This document shows, one piece after another, positions 43,469-52,296 of a stretch of DNA of 64,000 nucleotides. A program made the position numbers and the translations under genes. The stretch's first letter is position 1. The number at the start of each line of letters is the position of its first letter. The DNA comes from Heyndrickxia camelliae (lineage in GTDB: Bacteria; Bacillota; Bacilli; Bacillales; Bacillaceae_C): assembly GCF_002844575.1 (NCBI RefSeq), contig NZ_PIQO01000001.1, positions 124,001 through 188,000 of the forward strand. The letters run 5' to 3'. The notes below the pieces were generated by a model. It did not search any database, was not told the DNA's origin, and saw only the letters and a program-made list of their open reading frames with translations.

Positions 43469-44041
43469 TTGATTAGACTTGGCAAAAAAAGTGATGATAA
43501 ATACTTTGTAGAGGAAATAGCGTTCTTGACCTACGAAATTTTGAGGGATCTAGGCATTCAAGTTCTTAAAAATCAAAAGAAAGAAAAAGTAGTGAACTTC
43601 CTAAAGGAATTATATGTTAAAGATAATAATCGATTTAGCTATCATAATACGCTTGTGAAAGAATTGAATGGGCACGCAGTAGGGATAGCAATTATTTATC
43701 ATGGTAAGAATGCGGAGGAATATGATAATCATCTTGTACAGTATTTGCAACAAGAATTTCAGTTAAATGATATCGAGCTTTCGAAAGAAACGGAGGAAGA
43801 TGAGTTTTATCTAGATTCATTAGCAGTGTCTCCGCTTCACCGTAAACAGGGAATCGGCAGTGAACTATTAAAAGCATTTGAAAATATTGGGGAAGAGGAA
43901 GGTCATCAAAAACTGGCCTTGAATGTAGATAAAGACAACGAAACAGCATATCGTTTGTATAAGAAAAATGGCTTTGAATTTCAGTCTACGTTTGATTTAT
44001 ATGGGCATCCTTATCTACATATGGTTAAGAATTTAAAATAA
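43469..44041 (+). CDS. GNAT family N-acetyltransferase
   Basis: A 190-residue acetyltransferase. TTG start behind GAGGAGGAGATAAAA. The acetyl-CoA site is LDSLAVSPLHRKQGIGSELLKAFE near residues 112-132 (Q/RxxGxG/A motif as KQGIGS), followed by LNVDKDNETAYRLYKKNGFE typical of motif B. Substrate unknown. Transcribed alone, divergent from cstA. Confidence 0.88.
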   Translation: MIRLGKKSDDKYFVEEIAFLTYEILRDLGIQVLKNQKKEKVVNFLKELYVKDNNRFSYHNTLVKELNGHAVGIAIIYHGKNAEEYDNHLVQYLQQEFQLNDIELSKETEEDEFYLDSLAVSPLHRKQGIGSELLKAFENIGEEEGHQKLALNVDKDNETAYRLYKKNGFEFQSTFDLYGHPYLHMVKNLK

Positions 44042-44397
44042 GCTATTAATACACTACAGAGATAAAATGGTGTTTCGACAATTGCATAAAAGTTAGATAA
44101 GAACAACATTATTAGCATTATTTCAAATAGTTCACCTTATATTAAAAGCGTACATATGGGCAAAAATCTTTCTCTAGACCCACCTATTGACGATTTGTTA
44201 AGATAACTGTACTGCTTTCTGCTTTCTTATAAATTGTTATTATTCTTCATTCCTAACAATCCCAATTAGTTATAGATTCGGGCATCTTTTCTTAAGGATA
44301 TCCATTCTAAAAAATCTCGTGGATTTTTTACATTAAAGAAATAACAAAGTATAAGAAAAGAGCGTGACAAAAGATTATTAATTGAGGTGTTTATATA
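44042..44397. other. 356-bp intergenic region
   Basis: No gene seen. A TAAAAAATC, TCGTG, GATTTTTTA inverted repeat near 44311-44333 could be a terminator. No manganese (yybP-ykoY) riboswitch motif was found before the CDF gene. Confidence 0.4.
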
Positions 44398-45303
44398 GTG
44401 GGTGCACGAGAATCTTTAGCGAGAAGGGTTGCTTGGATAAGTGTGTGGAGCAATCTTGTCTTGACCATTGGAAAGGTTTTGGCAGGATTGTTTGGACGCA
44501 GTGATGCTGTCTTGGCGGATGGAATTCACTCTAGTGCGGATGTATTTGCCTCTATAATTGTTCTATTAGTAATTAAAGTTGCAAATAAACCGGCAGATGA
44601 GGATCATCCGTATGGACATGGAAAAGCAGAGGTAATTGTCTCCGGAGTAGTAGGAATTTTGTTATTGCTCATATCATTCTACATACTATACGAAGGAATA
44701 ACAGGCTTTTTCCATCCGATTGAACCTCCGAAACTTTTAGCAATGTGGATAGCGATTCTATCCTATGTGATTAAGGAACTATTGTACAGATGGTCCTATA
44801 AAGTTGCGAAGCAGCATAGCAGTAAGGCAATAGAAGCAATTGCCCTAGATCACAAAGCGGATATAGTGGCATCCATTGCAGCTGCAATAGGGGTTTTCGT
44901 TTCCTATCTCGGTAATCATTTTGACATAAAAATTTTATTATACGGGGATAAAGTAGCCAGTATTTTTGTCGCGTACTTAATTTTTAGAATTTCAAAGGAA
45001 ATGTTAAACGAGGCCTTTCAAATACTTATTGAGCGTAATATTGATATGGAAATACTCCAAGGCTATATTTCCATTATTTCAGAATTCACGGAAGTAAGAA
45101 GAATTGATAAAATACGTGCTCGCGAGCATGGCAACTATATTTTAGTTGATTTGCGAATTTCTGTGGACTATTTTAAAACCATAAAGGAAGGTCATGACCT
45201 TTCAAGGAAGATTAAGGAAAAACTCATGGAGAAAAATGATAATATTCGGGAAGTACTTATTCATTTAAACCCATATTATCCTGATGATGAAAAATCATCT
45301 TAA
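44398..45303 (+). CDS. Cation diffusion facilitator family transporter (MneP/MneS-like)
   Basis: A 301-residue CDF exporter. GTG start behind TGAGGTG. Metal-site motifs differ from the CzcD type: ADGIHSSADVFAS in helix 2 and ALDHKADIVAS in helix 5, the DxxxD pattern of manganese/iron CDFs such as B. subtilis MneP and MneS. DEDHPYGHGKAEVI is the usual loop 2-3 signature. C-terminal cytoplasmic domain from about residue 205. Manganese export is likely by analogy. Confidence 0.88.
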   Translation: MGARESLARRVAWISVWSNLVLTIGKVLAGLFGRSDAVLADGIHSSADVFASIIVLLVIKVANKPADEDHPYGHGKAEVIVSGVVGILLLLISFYILYEGITGFFHPIEPPKLLAMWIAILSYVIKELLYRWSYKVAKQHSSKAIEAIALDHKADIVASIAAAIGVFVSYLGNHFDIKILLYGDKVASIFVAYLIFRISKEMLNEAFQILIERNIDMEILQGYISIISEFTEVRRIDKIRAREHGNYILVDLRISVDYFKTIKEGHDLSRKIKEKLMEKNDNIREVLIHLNPYYPDDEKSS

Positions 45304-45320
45304 TACAAGCCATTCATAAC

Positions 45321-45460
45321 AAAAAGAGGCTGGGACATAAGTAAGAAAATCATTGAAATTGGTTAAATCTACGAAAGCAAAAACGCATGAAATCAAGGTT
45401 TTTAAATTTGATTTCATGCGCTTTTTTGATTTTCACTGCGTTATGTCCCAGCCTCTTTTT
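45321..45460. repeat. 140-nt nested hairpin element with 20-bp perfect terminal inverted repeats
   Basis: Ends are AAAAAGAGGCTGGGACATAA and its exact complement (45321-45340, 45441-45460). Inside sits a second perfect 13-bp hairpin, CGCATGAAATCAA and complement (45384-45396, 45408-45420), flanked by A/T runs that extend it. I recall the AGAGGCTGGGACA motif as a recurrent intergenic hairpin in Firmicutes. It could act as bidirectional terminator for the CDF gene and the SGNH gene, or be a MITE-like repeat. No target-site duplication is seen. Confidence 0.85.
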
Positions 45461-45503
45461 AGATGTAATGTATTGCAAGTAGCCTTTAGTATAGTTACTT
45501 TTA

Positions 45504-46175
45504 CTAAATTTCTAATTCTTCATATATTTTTTTTCCCATAACGAAGTATCCTTCACGGGTTAAGTGTATTCCATCATCACTGATTAAATCCTTTAAATCT
45601 CCTGCCTTTTTAATAGCAGTTCTAACATCTATGCTTAACACTTCCAGTTGCTCTATTAATAAAGAAAGGCTTCGGTTATACAGTCCATGCCAATGTTCAA
45701 TACCACCAACATAGCTAATCCAATGACTAATTGATTTTCCATATTGACCTGCGATGGCTCGATAGTAACGTACAGGGTCTAATGGCGGGAGCGTTAAAAG
45801 TAATGGCTTTATACCGGATGCTTTGATCTTTTCTACAATGCCTTTCATATTTTGAAGATAGGTTTGAATTGGAACAATTGGCACATGATCCGCTTCTGGA
45901 TTCTTTGCTACTTCATCCCAATGAAAGTTACAGTCATTACCGCCGACGCAAATGATAACAAGATCTGGGTGCTCTGAAATAACATCTTTTTCTACCCTAT
46001 TTAACAAAAGTGTAGAGTTATCATTAAAGACTCCCTTATTCACAACTTCTATATTAGAGTTGTTGTCTAAAAATCCTTGTAAAAATGCTGGATAGTTATC
46101 TTTTAGTATTCTTAAACGACCCTTTACAAAGGAAACTCCTCTTGTGATACTATCGCCAAAACATACAATCTTCAC
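45504..46175 (-). CDS. SGNH/GDSL-type esterase
   Basis: A 223-residue SGNH hydrolase, intact in all blocks: I FGDSITRG (Ser 9 nucleophile), II around NKGV, III CVGGNDCNFH, V DDGIHLTREGY (Asp/His). No signal peptide, so cytoplasmic esterase or lipase on small esters. GTG start behind GGGGGC. Its substrate is unknown. A second GDSL-like protein at 55738-56388 has lost the nucleophile. Confidence 0.87.
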   Translation of the reverse strand: MKIVCFGDSITRGVSFVKGRLRILKDNYPAFLQGFLDNNSNIEVVNKGVFNDNSTLLLNRVEKDVISEHPDLVIICVGGNDCNFHWDEVAKNPEADHVPIVPIQTYLQNMKGIVEKIKASGIKPLLLTLPPLDPVRYYRAIAGQYGKSISHWISYVGGIEHWHGLYNRSLSLLIEQLEVLSIDVRTAIKKAGDLKDLISDDGIHLTREGYFVMGKKIYEELEI

Positions 46176-46245
46176 ATTAAAGCCCCCAAAAAATAGATTA
46201 GGTTATATTGTTTATATTTTAGCCTATTAAAGGAAGAAAATCTAT

Positions 46246-47199
46246 TTATTCAATTCTATCATTGAACCAACCTTTTTTCTTAAAATATAGGGGGAGTCCG
46301 ATTCCGATAATAAGCATAATAATCCAGACAAATAAATAGCCGTATTTCCATTTCAGTTCAGGCATATGGACAAAATTCATTCCATATAATCCAACGATAA
46401 ACGTTAGCGGAAGAAAGATAGCGCTTAAGATTGTCAATTTAATCACAATTTGATTGCCGTGAAATGCGTTTAAAGATATGTAGGAATCCCGGATGTCTGC
46501 TGTTAGTTCACGTGAATCTTCCACAATTTCTGATAATCTTAACAAGTGATCATATATATCGCTAAAATAACCGTGATATTCATGGAAATCAGGGATACGG
46601 CTTGAGTTAATAATTCGGTAAACTAAATCACGCATAGGATAAATGGTTCTTCTAAGCCGCAATAAATCACTTCGAATATCAAAAACTTCATCCATTAGCG
46701 CTGTCGTTGACAGCCCCTTTGTGTTATCCTCAGCCTCGTTTAAGCGATCTTCCATCGAATAGATAATTGGAAAGTATAAATCTACTGCTTCATCTAAAAT
46801 AGCGTGAAACACAAGCAGAGGAGTGTTCAATGTTCCAGATTCGACTTTATTATAAATTTTATCCAAGTACATAAGCGGTTCAAAATGGAAAGTAACAAGG
46901 AAGTTTTTCCCAAGAAAGCTATCGATTTCTTTCACCTCTGATGTATCTGGATTTAAAGCGTGAAACACAAAAAATGTATAATCTTCATAATGGTCAAGCT
47001 TAGGTCTTTGTATATATAAAAGACAGTCTTCTATCGCTAGAGGATGAAAATGGAAAAAAGTAGATAAAAGTGCTGATTCATTTTGAGTTGGTTTTTCAAA
47101 ATCAACCCAATACCATTTGTAAATTTCACTAGATATTTCATCTAGGGAGATATCTTTATGTAAATTTCCATCGTGAGTTAACGCAACAATCCTTAACAT
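46246..47199 (-). CDS. CorA family magnesium/cobalt transporter
   Basis: A 317-residue CorA-type channel. ATG 47199 (AAGGTGG upstream) preferred to GTG 47208. The large cytoplasmic domain precedes two C-terminal membrane helices; the signature YGMNF with the periplasmic loop VHMPELKWKYGY is present near residue 275. The C-terminus is basic (FKKKGWF). Imports Mg2+ as a pentamer in the family. Monocistronic; no M-box riboswitch visible upstream. Confidence 0.9.
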   Translation of the reverse strand: MLRIVALTHDGNLHKDISLDEISSEIYKWYWVDFEKPTQNESALLSTFFHFHPLAIEDCLLYIQRPKLDHYEDYTFFVFHALNPDTSEVKEIDSFLGKNFLVTFHFEPLMYLDKIYNKVESGTLNTPLLVFHAILDEAVDLYFPIIYSMEDRLNEAEDNTKGLSTTALMDEVFDIRSDLLRLRRTIYPMRDLVYRIINSSRIPDFHEYHGYFSDIYDHLLRLSEIVEDSRELTADIRDSYISLNAFHGNQIVIKLTILSAIFLPLTFIVGLYGMNFVHMPELKWKYGYLFVWIIMLIIGIGLPLYFKKKGWFNDRIE

Positions 47200-47468
47200 G
47201 TTATCCACCTTGTCTCATAATCTTTTCATGTATAATAAACGTTCTTTTATAATATACCCTTGTACGAAAAGGAAATCATTATTTTTAGTAAAAATATCCT
47301 TTGCATACGTTGAGAAAATGAAAGTATTATTTTCCATTTTTACCTTCTATAAAATTAGGAAGGAATTTAAATGATTTTCAAAAATATTCATAACATTTTA
47401 TTATTTGTTCCGCTATTTTACGATATAATGAAATGACATCACGCGTTTTAAAAAAGGGAGGGCTTTTG

Positions 47469-48185
47469 GTGAAACCACTGATAGGAATTACAGCAAATGT
47501 GGAGTTGGATGCAAAGCATAATCTAGCTAATGATTATATTCAAGCAGTCATTAAGGCTGGTGGGATACCAGTTATTCTTCCTATTGGCATTGATGCAGAT
47601 GTTAGTGAGTTGGCGGATAGACTTGATGGTTTAGTTCTTTCAGGAGGTGGTGATATTGATCCGACACTATTTGGAGAAGAGCCACATCCTCATCTTGGCG
47701 GCATTTCACCTGGTCGCGATAGCTTAGAGATAGCTCTTATTCAAGAAATGTTAGATAGGGATAAAGCTATTCTTGCGATTTGCCGAGGGATTCAAATTTT
47801 GAATATTGCTGTTGGTGGTGATATGTATCAGGATATTTATCATCAAATAGATACGCCTTTAATCCAGCATTCACAACATGCTGCTAGATATCATCTATCC
47901 CATTATGTAAAAGCAAAACCTGGCAGTCTATTGGTGAAAATTGCTGGCCAATCGGAATTTAAGGTAAACTCATTTCACCATCAGGCAGTTAGAAATGTTA
48001 CACATCCGCTTACGATTGCAGCTCAGGCATCCGATGGGGTAATCGAAGCGATTGAAAGTGTTACACATTCATTTGTGGTAGGAGTGCAATGGCATCCTGA
48101 ACCACTATCCTTAAATGGCGATCATATATCTATGCGCTTATTCAAGAGTTTTGTAGAGGCTTCTAAACAATATAAAATGAGGTGA
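47469..48185 (+). CDS. Gamma-glutamyl-gamma-aminobutyrate hydrolase family protein (peptidase C26)
   Basis: A 238-residue class I glutamine-amidotransferase-like hydrolase. GTG 47469 follows AAAAGGGAGGG; the frame extends back to 47433 without a site. Catalytic Cys near residue 105 in AICRGIQILN, His and Glu in GVQWHPEPLS. LSGGGDIDPTLFGEEPH is characteristic of PuuD-type proteins that cleave gamma-glutamyl amides. Its stop overlaps the start region of the dipeptidase gene. Substrate may be a gamma-glutamyl peptide; inferred. Confidence 0.88.
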   Translation: MKPLIGITANVELDAKHNLANDYIQAVIKAGGIPVILPIGIDADVSELADRLDGLVLSGGGDIDPTLFGEEPHPHLGGISPGRDSLEIALIQEMLDRDKAILAICRGIQILNIAVGGDMYQDIYHQIDTPLIQHSQHAARYHLSHYVKAKPGSLLVKIAGQSEFKVNSFHHQAVRNVTHPLTIAAQASDGVIEAIESVTHSFVVGVQWHPEPLSLNGDHISMRLFKSFVEASKQYKMR

Positions 48186-48190
48186 TAGAC

Positions 48191-49120
48191 ATGAATATCA
48201 TTGATTTACATTGTGATGCATTAATGAAATTGGCTGATAGAAAAGGAAAATTAAATTATGCGGATGCACCTGAACTTGATACTAATAAAATCCGCCTTCA
48301 AAAAGGGGGAGTAAAGGTCCAATGTTTTGCAATCTTTATTCATCCTAATATGAAGGCGGAGCAAAAGTTTCAGGCTGCACTTGACCAAGTGGATTATTTT
48401 TATAAGGAAGTGCTTGCCAAAAATCCTGAAATGAAACAAATCAAAGATTGGGAGGACTTTAATCAATTAAAACCAGGAGAGATCGGGGCAATGCTCGCTC
48501 TTGAAGGAGTTGATGCAATTGGAAACGACATGCATAAGTTAAGCATATTGTATCAATTAGGTGTCAGGTCAGTTGGATTAACCTGGAATAATGCAAACTT
48601 AGCCGCTGATGGAGCAGGTGAACCTAGGGGAGCGGGGTTAACAACTTTAGGAAAAGAAATTGTTCAATTTAATAATGAGCATAAAGTGTTTACGGATGTT
48701 TCCCATCTTTGTGAACATGCGTTTTGGGATGTCATGGAATATGCCGATTTTCCAATTGCAAGCCATTCAAACTCAAGAGCCGTATGTGAACATGTAAGGA
48801 ATTTATATGACCAGCAAGCAAAGGCGATGTTTGACCGTGGTGGTTTAATCCACGTCGTATTTTGCCCAGCATTTGTAAAAGAAGGGGGAAGAAATGTAAC
48901 GATTTCTGATTTAATTAAGCATATAGATCATTTCTGTTCCCTAGGCGGTGTAAATCAAATTGGTTTAGGATCAGATTTTGATGGAATCGATACATATATT
49001 CATAATTTGGAGGATTCGTCTCAATACCAAAATCTAATTAATGAACTATTAAAATATTACTCTGAAGATCAAGTAAAAGGATTTGCACATCAGAACTTTT
49101 TAAATCACCTTCCAAAATAA
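48191..49120 (+). CDS. Membrane-dipeptidase family metallopeptidase (peptidase M19)
   Basis: A 309-residue renal-dipeptidase-like enzyme with a binuclear zinc site: DLHCDALMKL (His-x-Asp), EGVDAIG (bridging Glu), DVSHLCEHAFWDV and ASHSNSRAVCEH (His ligands), GLGSDFDGID. ATG 48191 has GAGGTGATAGAC upstream. No signal peptide, so cytoplasmic. Cleaves dipeptides, including D-residues, in the family. Co-transcribed with the C26 gene. It ends 16 nt inside the convergent DUF3899-like gene. Confidence 0.9.
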   Translation: MNIIDLHCDALMKLADRKGKLNYADAPELDTNKIRLQKGGVKVQCFAIFIHPNMKAEQKFQAALDQVDYFYKEVLAKNPEMKQIKDWEDFNQLKPGEIGAMLALEGVDAIGNDMHKLSILYQLGVRSVGLTWNNANLAADGAGEPRGAGLTTLGKEIVQFNNEHKVFTDVSHLCEHAFWDVMEYADFPIASHSNSRAVCEHVRNLYDQQAKAMFDRGGLIHVVFCPAFVKEGGRNVTISDLIKHIDHFCSLGGVNQIGLGSDFDGIDTYIHNLEDSSQYQNLINELLKYYSEDQVKGFAHQNFLNHLPK

Positions 49121-49485
49121 ACAATTTGCACCGATAAAATAATGCTAAGCAAACAAAAACATAATCCAATATATATCCAAGGCTTTGAGGGAACTAACCT
49201 TTTGGGGGCTGAATATAATCCGGTCTTCATTCCCTCAATTTCTTGGATTATTTGCTCCTTCTTACTTAATATCCTAATAAAATGCTTGAAACTATGTATA
49301 AAGGCGGAAAAGAAGTGACTGGACCAAATGAGGATAATACAGCCTGTTAATAAATAGATGAGGCCCAAATAGAATAAAGCATTTGTCCATAACAGGAAGT
49401 TCCAATGATGAAAAACGAAAAATATATATAGGAAAGATAAGACAAATGAAATACCGCCACTTAAATATACTTTTTTCATATTCAT
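49105..49485 (-). CDS. Membrane protein of DUF3899 type
   Basis: A 126-residue protein with three membrane segments (about 7-27, 34-56, 104-123) and a basic amphipathic middle (SFKHFIRILSKKEQIIQEIEG). ATG behind AAGGAAGGTTGA. It resembles DUF3899-domain proteins, function unknown. Its 3' end overlaps the dipeptidase stop by 16 nt in convergent orientation. Confidence 0.7.
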   Translation of the reverse strand: MNMKKVYLSGGISFVLSFLYIFFVFHHWNFLLWTNALFYLGLIYLLTGCIILIWSSHFFSAFIHSFKHFIRILSKKEQIIQEIEGMKTGLYSAPKRLVPSKPWIYIGLCFCLLSIILSVQIVYFGR

Positions 49486-49622
49486 TCAACCTTCCTTGCG
49501 TAGTAACTATAGTTTATCATATTTAGTATTTTTTCAATATTTAAATTAATGTTGAAATTAATCTAAAAAAGAGATAGACTATTTCGTAAATAGAAAAAAT
49601 TTAAATAATAAGGGGGAAGCAT

Positions 49623-51269
49623 ATGAAGAGAAAAAAAGTAATACCTTTTATTATCTTTTTGATTGTTGCTGCACTATCACTTTCGGGATGTGGCTTTGGC
49701 GCTAATAAGGAGACAGGATCTAAAGAAGCGGAAAAAGGTAATAACGGAAGTAAAAAACAAGTATTAAATGTAACCGCTACCGCAGAAATTCCAACTATGG
49801 ATTCCACAAAAGCTCATGACGCAGTCGCATTCACCGTATTAAATAATACAAATGAAGGCCTTTATCGCCAAGACCAAAATAATCAACCAGTTTTGGCTAT
49901 GGCGGAAAAAGACGATGTAAGTGCTGACGGCCTCGTACATACCTATACCATTCGGGATGCAAAATGGAGCAATGGTGACCCCGTTACGGCTCATGATTTC
50001 GAGTTTGCATGGAAAAGGGTATTAAAGGAAGCAGGCCCATACAATTATATGTTTGTAACTGCAGGTATTAAAAATGCCCAGGCCATTATTGACGGCAAAA
50101 AGTCTGCGGATGAGCTGGGTGTGAAGGCGTTGGATGATAAAACACTGCAAGTTACATTAGAAAACCCTAATCCATTATTGGAGACATTGCTTACCTTTGG
50201 AACATTTCTTCCGCAAAATCAAAAATTTGTAGAGAAAATGGGAGATAAGTATGCATTGGAGGCAGATAATTTATTATCTAATGGACCTTTTAAATTGGCG
50301 GAGTGGAAGCATGAATCAAGTTGGAAATATGTAAAAAATCCAACCTATTGGGATGCAAAGAGCGTCAAGTTGGATGAAGTTAATGTATACGTTGTAAAAG
50401 ATGATGCAACAGGCTTGAACCTTTACGAAAGTAATAAAATCGATAGAGTCGGCTTAACAGCTGCCAGCGTAGATAATTACCGAGATAATAAAGAATTTAA
50501 AACCAATACATTGGCGGGCATTGGATTTTTGCGATTCAATCTAAATAACCCGGTATTAAAAAATAAAAATATCAGAAAAGCTATTAATTTTGCCATTGAT
50601 AAAAAAGGATTAACAGATATTGCTTTAAATAATGGTGCAGTGCCGTTATATGGAATTGTGCCGAAAAATTACTATTTCTCTCCTGATAAAAAGGACTTCC
50701 GGGAGTTAAATGGTGATTTATTAAAGGGTACAAAAGAAGAGGCTAAGAAATACTGGCAAGAAGGCTTAAAAGAAACAGGTACAAAATCTGTTAAATTATC
50801 TATTAATATTTCAGACGCTGAATCCAGTAAGCAAATGGCAGAGTTTATACAATCTCAATTAGAGACCAATCTTCCAGGGTTTAAATTAGAAATAAAGGCA
50901 GTACCATTTGAACAAAGACTGGAAATTGAAAAATCCATTAAGTACGATATTTCCTTATCAACATGGGGACCAGATTACAGTGATCCAATGACCTATTTGG
51001 ATATGTGGGTAACAGGAAGTTCATCGAATCGTGAGGATTATTCCAATCCAAAATATGATGCTTTAGTGGAGAAAGCGCGTCTTGAAACTGATAAGGCTAA
51101 AAGATATGAAATGCTTTTACAGCTTGAAAAAATACTGTTGGAAGACGATGTCGCAATCGCCCCATTATATCAAAACGGGGAAGCCGTATTGCAACATAAC
51201 AATATTAAAGATCTTGTAGAACATCCAAGTGGTGCAGACTATAGCTATAAATGGACCTATATAAAATAG
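49623..51269 (+). CDS. oppA: Oligopeptide ABC transporter substrate-binding lipoprotein (OppA-like)
   Basis: A 548-residue SBP_bac_5 family protein. Lipobox LSGCG near residues 20-24 anchors it on the outer face. Landmarks: LNVTATAEIPTMDSTKAHDAVAF, YTIRDAKWSNGDPVTAHDFEFAWKR (the family signature near residue 118), and NIRKAINFAIDKKGL. Heads a complete five-gene peptide importer with permeases and ATPases following. ATG behind AAGGGGGAAGC. Typical peptide-binding fold of the OppA/DppE group. Confidence 0.93.
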   Translation: MKRKKVIPFIIFLIVAALSLSGCGFGANKETGSKEAEKGNNGSKKQVLNVTATAEIPTMDSTKAHDAVAFTVLNNTNEGLYRQDQNNQPVLAMAEKDDVSADGLVHTYTIRDAKWSNGDPVTAHDFEFAWKRVLKEAGPYNYMFVTAGIKNAQAIIDGKKSADELGVKALDDKTLQVTLENPNPLLETLLTFGTFLPQNQKFVEKMGDKYALEADNLLSNGPFKLAEWKHESSWKYVKNPTYWDAKSVKLDEVNVYVVKDDATGLNLYESNKIDRVGLTAASVDNYRDNKEFKTNTLAGIGFLRFNLNNPVLKNKNIRKAINFAIDKKGLTDIALNNGAVPLYGIVPKNYYFSPDKKDFRELNGDLLKGTKEEAKKYWQEGLKETGTKSVKLSINISDAESSKQMAEFIQSQLETNLPGFKLEIKAVPFEQRLEIEKSIKYDISLSTWGPDYSDPMTYLDMWVTGSSSNREDYSNPKYDALVEKARLETDKAKRYEMLLQLEKILLEDDVAIAPLYQNGEAVLQHNNIKDLVEHPSGADYSYKWTYIK

Positions 51270-51363
51270 AAATAAGCTGCTTATCATGATGAGGGATGTA
51301 TCAATTGGTGCATCCTCTTTCTTTTCTTGAATTTTTGCAATCCAACCGAATTGAGGTGTTTAA

Positions 51364-52296
51364 GTGAAAACGTACATTCTAAAAAGACTCGTTTATATGC
51401 TTGTTACCCTTTTTGTTATTGTCACCTTTACCTTTTTTTTAATGCATCTATTACCTGGAACACCATTCAATAATCCAGAGAAACTATCGGACAAGCAATT
51501 AAAAATATTAAATGCGAAATATGGATTGGATGAACCCGTCGCGTTGCAATACATTCGCTATTTGGGAAACCTTATACATGGGGATTTGGGTATGTCCTTT
51601 CAATATCAAGGAAGGACAGTAGATAGTATGATTATCGACCGTATAGGTCCCTCCGCAATAATTGGATTACAGGCGATGGTATTTGGGAGTATTATCGGTT
51701 TATTACTAGGAGTCATTTCAGCCCTAAGACATAATACTCTATTAGATTATGGTTCTGTTACGCTGGCTGTCTTGGGAATGTCGATTCCTTCTTTCGTATT
51801 TGCAGCATTACTTCAATATTTTATTGGTGTTAAACTGGGGTGGCTTCCACCTGCTTTATGGGAAAGTTATAGATACACATTGCTCCCGTCTTTTGCTCTT
51901 TCAGTAAGTGTAATAGCAACAGTTTCGCGCTTTATTCGTACGGAGATGCTGGAGGTATTAGGACATGATTATATTATTACTGCACGGGCAAAGGGACTTT
52001 CAGAGTCAAACGTAATTTCGAAACATGTTTTGCGAAATGCGTTAATTCCGGTTGTAACGATGCTTGGCCCTCTAGCGGTCGGAATTATGACTGGTACCTT
52101 GGTTATTGAGAAAATATTTGCTGTTCCGGGTTTAGGAGAACAATTCACCTTATCTATATTAGTAAACGATTACAGTGTCATAATGGGAATTACGATTTTC
52201 TATAGCGCATTATTTATTTTTGTCGTATTTGTCGTTGATATTTTATATGGAATTCTCGATCCCCGCATTAATTTTAAGAGAGGTGCGGAAATATGA
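51364..52296 (+). CDS. oppB: Oligopeptide ABC transporter permease OppB
   Basis: A 310-residue inner-membrane permease with six segments. GTG start behind TGAGGTG. Family features: LLPGTPFNNPE after the first helix, and the ATPase-coupling EAA loop TARAKGLSESNVISKHVLRNALIPVV near residue 220. It overlaps oppC by 4 nt, so the two are co-translated. 94 bp after oppA, with a short hairpin-poor gap. Confidence 0.94.
   Translation: MKTYILKRLVYMLVTLFVIVTFTFFLMHLLPGTPFNNPEKLSDKQLKILNAKYGLDEPVALQYIRYLGNLIHGDLGMSFQYQGRTVDSMIIDRIGPSAIIGLQAMVFGSIIGLLLGVISALRHNTLLDYGSVTLAVLGMSIPSFVFAALLQYFIGVKLGWLPPALWESYRYTLLPSFALSVSVIATVSRFIRTEMLEVLGHDYIITARAKGLSESNVISKHVLRNALIPVVTMLGPLAVGIMTGTLVIEKIFAVPGLGEQFTLSILVNDYSVIMGITIFYSALFIFVVFVVDILYGILDPRINFKRGAEI

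Noticed and set aside
44042-44397. yybP-ykoY manganese riboswitch before the CDF gene
   Set aside because: No matching conserved loops seen.
45353-45541. 62-codon ORF inside the hairpin element
   Set aside because: It reads through the inverted repeat and into the SGNH gene on the opposite strand; no start signal.
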